DNA of 64,000 nucleotides from Talpa occidentalis (taxonomy: Eukaryota; Chordata; Mammalia; Eulipotyphla; Talpidae): contig NW_023601104.1 in NCBI RefSeq assembly GCF_014898055.3, positions 76,429,106 through 76,493,105 on the forward strand. The letters run 5' to 3'. The notes below the pieces were generated by a model, which searched no databases, was not told the origin of the DNA, and saw only the letters and a list, made by a program, of their open reading frames with translations. Below, in pieces: positions 36,801 to 44,445 of this stretch. The position numbers and the translations under genes were made by a program. Every line of letters begins with the position of its first letter. Position 1 is the first letter of the stretch.

Positions 36801-39800
36801 AGTCTGCAAAACTCTATAAACAATAACTCATTTAGGGAAGCAGTAACAGTAGACTTGGCTTGGATACACTGAATTTAATATGGAATCAAATTCTTAGAAT
36901 TAGGAATTGTAAGTCTCATCTGCCCCAAACAAGAAAAGCATATTGACAATTAGCAAATATCTGACAAGTTAATTTCCCATATCTTAGTTTTCTAATCTAT
37001 TTGAAATAGTATTTATGTGCTACCTTACATAGGCAAAATGCTCAGTATTTTGTAATAATTCAACAAATGCTAATTGTGATTACAGTAGGCCTGTAGCAAA
37101 TTTACTTTAAGAGCATAATGAATAAACTGATTTCTGTCTTAATCGCAGCTAATCTAGTTTGTGACTCTTTTTTCCTGTTTGCTTTTTTTTAAAAAGAGAT
37201 CCCTTTCATTCTCAAAAGAGTATGATTTTAGCAGATAATTTAAATGGTCATGTTAGGATAAATTCATTTCAAATGTCACTATCTGTACAAAGTCATTCTC
37301 TACTTCGCAAGACAAAAATAATGACTTCTTTATGTTCTCATAGACGTTTTTATACACTTTTATTACATGGTATCATAACCCAGAAATACAAATGTGTTCC
37401 CATTAAATTCTGAGTCTTTAGAGAACTGGGACTGTGTTTTACTCATCAGAAACTACCATAGAACTGATTGCAATACTCAGCAAATGTTTATAAATGCATA
37501 TTATTAATGCATAATTGAAGGCCAAGGAAAGTACAGTGTCATTTACTCTACTGGTCAAATGAGGGTGAAAAAAATCTATGTTAAGTTTCATACAGAGGGG
37601 AGAAGCAGGTGGGGAGCAATGCATGGTATGTCCATGGACTTTGGCAGAGGACTATGGGTGCACCGGTGGTGGGTCTAGTAAGATACAATGAAGAAGTGTG
37701 TGCCTATATCTCTGACACATACATGCTGCTGAACACCAATGTTACCTCAATGAAAAATAATACAATTTTAAAACATGAAAGTCAAAAAACAAAACAAAGT
37801 TTCATGCAGGTCAGGTCAGATAACAGAGTGAAGATGCTGGGTTCACCTCCTCCACAAATTCACAACTAAGTACAAGAGAGCAAAGCTGACACCACTGAAA
37901 GAGAAAAGGACAACTACCACATATATCAGGAGCAATGGTATGATGGAAAAGGGCAGGAAAAACCTTAACTAAACTGTGTTTAGGGCCTCCCCGGTGGCGC
38001 AGCGGTTGAACGCTGGGTTGCGAAGCTGCCCGCAGCCTCTGCAGCGCCGGTTCGATCCCAGGCTGCTCCCCGGCCACCGGAGGAGGGTCCCGCATGGCGC
38101 GCAGACCTCTCCTGCCGCCCGCTGCTCCCCTCAGCAGTGTACCTCGGTCCTTCTGCCTGCTCTGCTCCCCGCTCTGGTGAATTCTCTCACCCTCCCACGC
38201 TTCTGACTATACCCAGTGCTTGTATAAATAAATAAATGTTTAAAAAATAAAATAAAATAAATGGGCCTTCTTTATAAAAAAATAAATAAAATAAACTGTG
38301 TTTAGTGTTTGCATTGATACTGTGCAGCACAACCCACGAAAGGGAGGGGCGGCCAAGGTATGGGACCCCTTCTGCTATTGTTAACTCAGGGGCACTCCAC
38401 ACCAGACTTTGGAGACCCATCATGCAGGACAGAGGATGCACCACAAGAAAACAATCGGAGTAAGGATGCAGTGATTGATTTCAGCCTGGTCTAGAATAAG
38501 CTGGAGCCTGAACCTGCAAGGGGAGCCCAATCAGATCACCTGTTGTCTCCCATAGAAGAGATTATTTGCAGCCTGACGCTACAATATTCAAAACATCTGC
38601 CTTATCACCACCCTAGACAACCAGGCCAAAACCTAGGCAACAACTGAAAGGTGTTGCTACAGAGTTTAAGCACCTGGACCTTAATAACAGGAGCAAGAGC
38701 CCCAAGGTAAAGCTCCAAACAGGAAAAGAGAACAATTTCAGACATGTGGCCCAGTCTCAGCTGTAGCTACAACCCCATGCTACATCTAGTGTTCAACCTA
38801 CAGTCTAGAGGTTGAAGCAGGCAAGTGTCTATAGGAGATATTATGGCCAAGAAATTGGCCTACGGAAGGGGATCTCTATGGAGCCCATAGTACAATAGGA
38901 AGTTTGAACTGTTGATGCTCACTGGTGCTCACCTGATGCACCTTTTGGTGCCCTACTACAGATAAGCCATTACCAGCACCAGTGCCCTGGTCACATGAAC
39001 AGGTGCAAAGGCAGTAATCTACGAAATAACAGATACCTAAAAATCTGGGTAAACAACGTAGGATTACATACAGCTTATTGCAGGAGGGGTATAAACACAA
39101 AATATTATGAAAAAAATCCCTATTATAACCCATAAAAACTAAAAATGAAGTGACAACATATCACAAATACTCAAGTGAAAAAATCCTGAAAGAAGTTTCA
39201 ACGCAGCAAAACTTAAAAATATGCCAGAAAAGAAGTTTAAAAAGTTCATAATCACTTTTAATAATGAAGTGCTGGTCAAAACCACACCCATGAAAATAGC
39301 ACACATTAAATAACAAGTGCTGGAGAGGATTCAAAGTGGAACCCTATCACACTGTTGCTTGGAATGCACATTGGTTCAGCCATTTTGGAAAGCAATTGAT
39401 TTACCACAAAATACTAAAAGTGGATATACCACACCACACAGCGCACTCACTTTTGGGCACCTGTCCAAAGAACATGAAACCATCAACTACAAAAAAGCAT
39501 ATGCTTTAGGATGTATATTGCAGCATTATTTACAATAGCTAGGATCTGGAAACAACCTAAGTGCCCACTAGAGGGCTGGACAAAGAACAAACGATACATC
39601 CAAAAATGGAACCCGATTCAGTCATAAGGAAAGATTAAATGTTGCCATTTACAGCAAAATGGAAGGAGTTGTGGGAATTATGTGTAGTGATGTAAGTCAA
39701 AATGACACATATATTTGACATTTATATAATGGATGGTTCAACATAGTAGTATACTTATAAAAACTAGCCCACTAATAAGTAGTGAGGTTTCTGAGGTTAC

Positions 39801-41119
39801 CCCCAGAGGGGGAGTGAGATAGGATTAAAGGGTAAGAGTGGTGGTGGTGGGAAAAACTGTTTAAATAAATCAATTAAAACCTTAAAAGCAAAGTCTCGTG
39901 CAAGTGTAGGAAGTTTTGTGGAAGCCATTACAATAGTAAAAGATAAAGATATTTGCACATGACTCTTACATGAATTTTTCTTGAGAATTACCATCATAAT
40001 ATCTCCTCCCAACCCAGAGAAACATGGTCTGTTTGAAACTAAATTTGCATGCTTCAGTTACTTTTAATCGCTCTCTGTTCTCTCTTTGCGATTCCAGAGC
40101 CCAATTCCCAAGCTTTTTTTTTTTTTAAAAAACTAAAACGGATGTGTATACACTTGCTGAAAAGAAGATGCATGGCCTAATGCTACCAGTGATCAGGTAG
40201 TAATTAAGGGATTGCCTCTCCATATATATATCCACTGATTCAACAAATATTTGAGTAACTTCACCATTCAGATGCACGAATGAAAACGACCCCTGGCCTC
40301 AGTAACTGCTGAGAGTTCGACAGAAAGGATTACAAATTTAAAATAATTTTTAAAAAACAAAACAGAAGAAAGCCTCAGGAATTCATGCTCAGGGACGCGT
40401 CAGGAAATGCTATCAAAAATAAGACAATCGCCGCGCTAAGTCGGCACGAGAGGAACTAAATCAGGTTGGCTCATTACCCCAAATCCAGCCCAATGGCCAT
40501 TTCTGCTCCCCGGAGAAGAGCCCCAATACTGTTGCAGAGAAATGCGTGTAGAACACAACTTTAAGTCTGAGGCTTTAAAGTCAAGAGCTGCTTCTAATCC
40601 CTTCCGTTTTGACAGGTATAAAAGACGCCCGAGGGGCTGGGAAAAATTAAGCAACTTTTGGCGAGATTATACCTTTGGGCCGTTCACAGAAACCATTCAC
40701 AACAGCTTGAGGAACAGCACAAAGGAATCTGAACCTTGCCCCCGCGAGCTATAAACCCCCAAATCAGACCCCAGACAATCAGGAAACAAAAAGTAACAGC
40801 ACACTGGGGCCTCCCCGGTGAAGCAACGGGTTGAGCACAGCGCTGTGAAGCTATCCGCAGACTCTGCAGTGCCGGTTCGATCCCCGGCCGGCCAGGGAGC
40901 AACCCACATGGCGCAGCAGACCTCTCCTGCCTCGCCCGCTGCTCCCCTCAGCAGTGTACTTCAGTCAATCTGCCTGTTCTGCTCCCCACTCTGTCTCTGG
41001 GGAATCCTCTCACCCCCCGCATCTCTGGCCTGTACCCCAGCTCTTGTATAAACATAAATAAATCCTTTAAAAAAAAAAAAGTAAAAGCACAGGTTACCTC
41101 GGATATCCACCGCCGCCAT
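21108..41119 (-). CDS. MED6: MED6, Mediator complex subunit 6 (eight coding exons)
   Basis: MED6 is a head-module subunit of Mediator, the nuclear coactivator that links DNA-bound activators to RNA polymerase II. The exons join (5'->3') 41119-41098, 31494-31335, 29862-29771, 28225-28143, 27848-27740, 26165-26050, 21867-21840 and 21238-21108. Lengths 22, 160, 92, 83, 109, 116, 28 and 131 sum to 741 nt: 246 codons plus TGA, the same length as I recall for human MED6. All introns are GT-AG and every junction keeps phase. The product starts [20 protein letters not shown], has the conserved central [10 protein letters not shown] block, a lysine-rich linker and a basic C-terminus KRMRLQ. Substitutions relative to my memory of human are mild. 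The gene is intact and probably essential. Its start lies in a CpG island. Confidence 0.97.
21840..21867 (-). CDS. MED6: MED6 coding exon 7 (28-nt microexon)
   Basis: It is bounded by ATTACAG| and |GTATGG and encodes QKSGEKPVP plus the first base of the next codon. The preceding exon ends in CAG (Gln), so the junction reads QQ, where I recall QL in human. It is very short but essential for frame. Confidence 0.9.
22825..23106 (+). mobile_element. tRNA-derived SINE in MED6 intron 6, plus strand
   Basis: It starts GGGCCTCCCTGGTG at 22825 and has a diverged box B (AGTTCAATCCC). The (ATAA)n tail runs into AAACAAAACAAAACA. The duplication ATACTATTCTC precedes the head and follows the tail. It is antisense to MED6. 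Confidence 0.9.
24849..24882. repeat. (TA)17 microsatellite
   Basis: Seventeen uninterrupted TA units within MED6 intron 6. A perfect run of this length is likely to be length-polymorphic. Confidence 0.95.
26050..26165 (-). CDS. MED6: MED6 coding exon 6
   Basis: It encodes (E)[20 protein letters not shown] through KFPPKFVQ. The acceptor is TTAATAG| and the donor CAG|GTAATG. It contains the lysine-rich linker and the helix that starts at [14 protein letters not shown]. Confidence 0.96.
26855..27142 (+). mobile_element. tRNA-derived SINE in MED6 intron 5, young type, plus strand
   Basis: It starts GGGCCTCCCCGGTGGCGCAG, with a box-B-like GGTTAGATCC and a tail of (ATCA)n rather than (TAAA)n followed by 17 A. 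The duplication AAGAATAAATA(C/T)AACT(T/A) flanks it. It is antisense to MED6. Confidence 0.92.
27740..27848 (-). CDS. MED6: MED6 coding exon 5 (conserved core)
   Basis: It encodes [20 protein letters not shown] followed by the [10 protein letters not shown] block, the most conserved part of MED6. The donor is CAAG|GTATGT. The open frame runs on into the intron at both ends. Confidence 0.97.
28143..28225 (-). CDS. MED6: MED6 coding exon 4
   Basis: It encodes (V)[19 protein letters not shown] through INSRV. The acceptor is CTTAG|TTATCC and the donor GTG|GTAAGT, ending in phase 0. Intron 4 that follows is only 294 bp. Confidence 0.96.
28226..29770 (-). other. MED6: MED6 intron 3 with old repeat fragments
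   Basis: At 28525-28640 there is a MER5-type hAT fragment ('cttctcaaacttttaatgtg... gaatcacctg'). At about 28645-28840 is a short minus-strand piece of old L1 ORF2. The rest is unrecognised. Confidence 0.55.
29771..29862 (-). CDS. MED6: MED6 coding exon 3
   Basis: It encodes (N)[20 protein letters not shown] through RQSPTQ. The acceptor is GTTTTCAG| and the donor CAAG|GTAAAA. The phase-2 entry and phase-1 exit match the neighbouring exons. Confidence 0.96.
30755..31175. mobile_element. MER2-like Tigger DNA-transposon fossil in MED6 intron 2
   Basis: Both ends are recognisable: 'gactcccacaggcaccaaaatccatggatgctcaagt' on the left, and a right part with 'ttgaacaagggtttgaactgcatgggtcca' and the palindrome-like 'atccatggattgtgcaatccatgg'. 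This is typical of MER2/Tigger1 non-autonomous elements. It is inactive and ends about 160 bp from MED6 exon 2. Confidence 0.65.
31335..31494 (-). CDS. MED6: MED6 coding exon 2
   Basis: It encodes (D)[20 protein letters not shown] to MQRLTLEHL plus two bases of Asn. The acceptor is TTATAG|ATAATC and the donor TTAAA|GTAAGT. It carries Met52, the first ATG usable if exon 1 were skipped or replaced. Confidence 0.97.
31801..32990 (+). promoter_or_regulatory. L1 5'UTR with CpG-rich promoter region
   Basis: It starts GGGCGGAGCAACATGGCGGC, a YY1-like CCATnnnGCC-type core in a GC-rich leader, as in other mammalian L1 5'UTRs. CpG dinucleotides are frequent around 32160-32460. Promoter activity is inferred from family knowledge, not visible. 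Confidence 0.6.
32991..34012 (+). pseudogene. L1 ORF1 (RNA-binding chaperone), inactivated
   Basis: The original start is the ATG at 32991 ([13 protein letters not shown]). The frame hits an in-frame TGA at 33075-33077, reopens through a coiled coil (33234-33560, heptad-rich [14 protein letters not shown]) and an RRM-like segment ([11 protein letters not shown]), then is shifted near 33585. C-terminal-domain blocks such as 'YPAKLSF' and '[12 protein letters not shown]' appear in another frame up to the stop at 34010-34012. Confidence 0.85.
34090..35384 (+). pseudogene. L1 ORF2 C-terminal remnant
   Basis: The sequence jumps from the inter-ORF region directly to late ORF2 ([21 protein letters not shown]). 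It reads on through [34 protein letters not shown] and [12 protein letters not shown] in several frames. The endonuclease and the catalytic reverse-transcriptase part are deleted. Confidence 0.85.
35898..36172 (+). mobile_element. tRNA-derived SINE with an internal 5' duplication, MED6 intron 1
   Basis: The 5' part contains a tandem repeat of the block 'gagcgctgtgctgt' at about 35930-35955, just after the box-A-like region. Box B (GGTTCGATTCCC) is intact. The duplication GTTCAAAGG flanks it (35889-35897 and 36174-36182). Confidence 0.9.
36173..37982. other. MED6 intron 1 sequence, mostly unrecognised
   Basis: AT-rich intronic DNA. At about 37610-37790 a plus-strand old L1 3'UTR-like segment reads 'ggactatgggtgcaccggtggtggg'. 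It resembles the one at 61.1 kb. Confidence 0.5.
37983..38291 (+). mobile_element. tRNA-derived SINE, young type with extended tail, MED6 intron 1
   Basis: A near-consensus head and box B (GGTTCGATCCC). The tail continues beyond the usual (TAAA)n into an extra A-rich segment containing 'gggccttctttataaaa'. The duplication TAAACTGTGTTTA lies immediately before the head and after this extra segment, so the extra bases were inserted together with the SINE. Confidence 0.92.
38292..39295. other. MED6 intron 1: possible old L1 5' region
   Basis: GC-moderate sequence without an open frame. At 39170-39260 the text resembles the N-terminal ORF1 region of an old L1, directly followed by the ORF2 3' piece below. 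I cannot identify the rest. Confidence 0.3.
39296..39870 (+). mobile_element. Old L1 ORF2 3' fragment
   Basis: 'gtgctggagaggattcaaagtggaaccctatcacactgttg' and the following 'ttggttcagccattttggaaagcaa' correspond to the ORF2 C-terminal region, with the 3'UTR to about 39870. It is clearly more diverged than the copy at 31.8 kb. Confidence 0.7.
40806..41080 (+). mobile_element. tRNA-derived SINE abutting MED6 exon 1
   Basis: It starts GGGGCCTCCCCGGTGAAGCAA, has an exact box B (GGTTCGATCCC) and ends in 12 A at 41080. An imperfect duplication (AAAGTAACAGCACA against AAAGTAAAAGCACA) flanks it. In MED6 orientation its poly(A) becomes a T-run starting 17 bases into intron 1. Confidence 0.93.
41098..41119 (-). 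CDS. MED6: MED6 coding exon 1
   Basis: ATG at 41119-41117 encodes MAAVDIR plus the first base of Asp, followed by GTAACC. The context (ATTATGG) has A at -3 and G at +4. The 5'UTR lies in the CpG island. Confidence 0.96.
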
Positions 41120-41261
41120 AATTCCAAACGCGTTCGCGGGTTCTCCTTCCGGCGCAGAACAGACGTAGCAACCAGGACGACGGAAGCGGTGGATTGACAA
41201 TCTTAGCGCTGGCCAGAGGGAACGCAAACAAGGGGCGGAGACAGCGAGGCCGCGAAGAAAG

Positions 41262-41530
41262 GCAAAGAGAGGGGCGGGGCTGGGAGGTGGAGCTGGGGCG
41301 GAAAGGGGCGGGGCGGAGAGGAGGGGCGGGGCGGAGAGGAGGGGCGGGGCGAGGCTGAGGGGCGGGGTCGAAGAGGAGGGCGGGCGGAGAGGAGGGGCGG
41401 GGCGGAGAGAAAAGGGCGGGACGGAGAGGAGGGGCGGGGCAGAGGGGAAGGGGCAGGGCGGAGAGGAGGGGCGGGCGGAGGGGCGGGGCGGGCGGAGGGG
41501 CGGGCGGGCGGAGGGGCGGGAGAGCTGGAG
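41262..41530. repeat. GC-box minisatellite in the MED6 promoter
   Basis: About 12-15 degenerate tandem units of roughly 19-20 bp built on GGGGCGGGGCGGAGAGGA. Each unit carries an Sp1-type GC box. The right end shifts to shorter GGCGGAGGGGC units. Confidence 0.85.
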
Positions 41531-41700
41531 GCGAGAGAGGCGAGACTGGGGCCACGAGGTGATTAAGGACCCGGAGTTGGAAAGGGGCGGAGAGTAGCGG
41601 GGCGGGGCCAGGAGGCAGGGGAGCGAGGGAGTGGCGGGGGCGGGGCGTTGCGTTGAGGTTGTGGGGAGACCGAGAACGCGATGGCCGAGGAGAACCTAGG

Positions 41701-42657
41701 GCCGGGCCTCAGGGGGCTGCGGGCTGGGGGTCAGGAAGGAGAGAACTTGGCAAAGGAAGAGGTTTGCGGTGCTACTGGGGAAAACATTTAGAAACTCCAG
41801 GAGAAAGTGATTGGCCCGAGGCCTTCCCTGTTCCCACGGCTGAGAGATTTGAAAATTTGACCTTGATCTCTGTGACACTTTTTTAAATTACTCTGGTTAT
41901 TCAGAGCTGAGGATGGAAGCATCGTCAGCTTTAAAAGCCCCGTGTATGCAATGAACTGTTAGATTTAGGAATTACATTCTATCTTTCACCCTGCCCCAAG
42001 TGTGGGGGTAGGGCTGAGCAGAAAATTTGAGGGGCATTAACTTTTACTGACTAAACCCATTAGATCTCTAACCCCATTAAAGAAAGTAATAGATGCCTCT
42101 GCGACAAAAATTTCGCAAACAGGACATTCTTCTGACGTGGAACATCAACAAAGTTAAAAGCAAGGGGATACTGCTGAGTCCCTGAGTAATGTGGAGTAGG
42201 TAGCAAAACAGAAGAGAGGGAATAACTCTTTGATCTGGAGATATCATAGAAAGCTTCAGAAAGATTCTCAAGTTCCTCTGTCCATAAAAAGAAAATGATG
42301 AGGCTATCTGCAAGCAAGTCACAGATAGAAGAGAACCTACAAATCTGAAGGGGCTTTGTGTACAGGGGTAAGGGGCAGGTGCCTATTTCTTACCCCAAAG
42401 ATAGGTACCGTAAAGGTGTAACTACAACCAGAACTTAACTACAACCCGGGACAAGTGGAGAGGACCATAAATTTACTAGAATTTTCCACCTCATAAACTG
42501 GGAGTTAAAAATTTTTAAATCCAAGTGGAATAAAAATATATTGCTCTGTTACATTTCAACTCTTGAACTGGGATCTTATACCCTGAGGTGGTATGTATTT
42601 CCTGTGTCCCAGCACACATATGCACAGTCACAGAGAATAGCTTTAAAAGACTGGTCT
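41701..42657. other. Intergenic DNA upstream of MED6, no gene recognised
   Basis: Shoulder of the CpG island followed by ordinary intergenic DNA. The plus-strand frame at 41653-41886 only reflects the high GC content. No splice-bounded exon stands out. Confidence 0.5.
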
Positions 42658-43190
42658 GGGGCCTCCCTGGTGGCACAAGGGGTTAAGTCTCAGCACTAAC
42701 ACCAGGACAACCTGAGTTTGATCCCTAGTCAGGGAGCTGACCTACATGGCACAGCAGACCTCTCCTGCCTCAGCCAGCTGCATCCCTCAGCAGTGTATTC
42801 AGTAGACCTGCCTGTTCTGCTCCCCACTCTAGCTCTGTTGAATCTTCTTTCACACTCACACCCCCTACCCCCTGCACCTCTGGCCTGCACCCCAGTTCTT
42901 TTTTTTTTTAATAAATTTTATTTTTATATTCCTCATACAATTGCAACCCCCTTATTTTGACCCCAATCCCTCCCCTCCCTACCCCCTACCCCCCATAGAG
43001 TGTCTCTGGTTCATAGTTTTTTGTTGATTTTGATTTTCACTTTCTTATAGTTATTCATTTTCCTGGTCCCTTATTTAAGTTTTCTAGATTCCTGCTATGA
43101 GTGAGACCATCTGGTATTTTTCTTTTTCTTTTGCACCCCAGTTCTTGTCTGCATAAATAAATAAATCTAAAAAAAAAAAAAAAAAAAAAA
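42658..43190 (+). mobile_element. tRNA-derived SINE (older type) split by an L1 insertion
   Basis: It starts GGGGCCTCCCTGGTGGCACA with an older-type body (TTAAGTCTCAGCACTA...) and box B GTTTGATCCC. The tail resumes at 43147 as 'tctgcataaataaataaat' and ends near 43190. The duplication AAAAGACTGGTCTGG flanks the whole composite. Confidence 0.93.
42901..43132 (-). mobile_element. Short L1 3' end inserted into the SINE
   Basis: The T-run at 42901 is the L1 poly(A) in reverse. What follows is about 220 bp of L1 3'UTR up to 'gagtgagaccatctggtattttt'. A perfect 14-bp duplication GCACCCCAGTTCTT (42887-42900 and 43133-43146), made from SINE sequence, proves the nesting. Confidence 0.95.
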
Positions 43191-43837
43191 AGACTGGTCT
43201 GGAGGAAATTTTTAGGAAGGCCTGGTCCAGGGTCTTGGTGGAGAGGTTATTCCAAAAGGGGCAGGAAGGGTTTGGGATGGGACATTATGTCCAATAAACA
43301 GAAGTGTGAAATCTCAAGATTTTTGTTTTATTTTGTTGGTGTTTTCTTGTGCTTTTATTAGGAGGGAAGGAGATTAAGAAGAAAGACAACAACACAGATT
43401 TTTAGATAATGAGACACATGGTAAACCAGACCTGGGTGTTCAGTCTTTATTTTGTGGGAGAAATGTGACTGGGCCTCCATTTCAGAAAGATTATCCAAGG
43501 TGGATGAGTTAAAGGTATTTAAAAGATTCAAAGCAGGGAGTCCATTTAAGAGGCTTTTGCAAACTAAATGATAGCTATGCTCATACAAAGGCAATGGCTG
43601 TTGAGGGAAGAGAGGATTACAAATATTTAAGAGATAGAATTGAAAGGGAATTAGTTACTAATAGATAAATCTGAAGAAGGAGAGAGGAACCGATAATTCT
43701 AAAATACTGATTTGTAAGACTCGGTGCCATTAATTAGATTAGGAATAACAAGAAACAGGAAAGTGAGTTTTAAAAGTAATGATTTATTTGTGAACTTGTG
43801 CATATTGTGCACGAGATGTCTGCAGGACATTCTGTGC
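43191..43837. other. Intergenic DNA, no gene recognised
   Basis: No domain-bearing frame and no confident repeat assignment in these 650 bp. Confidence 0.45.
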
Positions 43838-44040
43838 ACTGAGGTTTCTCAGTTTTTGCACTGTTGACGTTGGCCAGATAATTCTTTGCTGAGGCTATGT
43901 TCTATGCATGATAGAATGTTAAGCAGCATCCCTGACTTCTAGCCACTAGATGCCAGTAGCAGCCTCCCTCCAGACATTGCCAAATACTGCCCCTTGGAGG
44001 GGGAAAGACAAAATTGGCCCAAGTTGAGAACCACTGTTGT
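43838..44040 (+). mobile_element. MER20-like hAT-Charlie element
   Basis: It shows the typical MER20 blocks: 'tttctcagtttttgcactgttgacgtt', 'ttaagcagcatccctgacttctagccactagatgcc', 'ccagacattgccaaat' and a terminal 'gttgagaaccactg' matching the inverted left end. A non-coding DNA-transposon fossil. Confidence 0.8.
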
Positions 44041-44445
44041 ACACAGCTGTCTGAGTATGATGTCAAAGCAGAAGAGTTTCAGCAAGAGAGGGGTACGGTC
44101 TTCTGGCAGACAAGCAGACTAGTTATGTGAAGCATATAAATGATATAAAATCTAAGAACCAGACATTGGGTGCCTGCTAACAAGGGTAGCTTCTGTGTAA
44201 TGGTAAGGGCAGAAGCCAGGAGAGAGATTGTGTATGTTCAAGAGTAGAGGGAAGTGGCATTGGGTGGAGACTGCTTTCAAGATGTTAGGCTGAGAGGGAA
44301 GGGTAGAGCTTGAGCATTTTCTGGAGTTTTGCAGAAATAATAGGGAATTATAAATGTGTTGATAGGCTAAGATGAAAAACCCAGCTGAGAAGACTTTCAG
44401 TTTATATTCAATTTTCTTCTATTCATTCATTCAATCATCAATTAT
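44041..44445. other. Intergenic DNA, no gene recognised
   Basis: No recognisable gene between MER20 and the minus-strand L1. Confidence 0.45.

Larger units (their letters stand above)
31495..41097 (-). other. MED6: MED6 intron 1
   Basis: A 9.6-kb intron with a strong donor (CGAG|GTAACC). It holds an antisense L1 at 31801, SINEs at 35898, 37983 and 40806, and old L1 fragments at 37.6-39.9 kb. It makes up almost half of the gene. Confidence 0.9.
41085..41700 (-). promoter_or_regulatory. MED6: CpG island promoter of MED6
   Basis: GC content rises sharply here, with frequent CpG and many GGGGCGGGG Sp1-type boxes. It covers MED6 exon 1 and the region just upstream. No TATA box is evident, as expected for a housekeeping gene. 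The island may also serve a divergent plus-strand transcript, but no coding exon is visible there. Confidence 0.85.

Noticed and set aside
41094..41555. 153-codon proline-rich minus-strand frame
   Set aside because: It is the complement of the GC-box minisatellite plus MED6 5'UTR; composition alone explains the open frame.
41653..41886. 77-codon plus-strand frame beside the CpG island, possible divergent gene
   Set aside because: No homology and no clear donor site. GC-rich island DNA gives open frames by chance.
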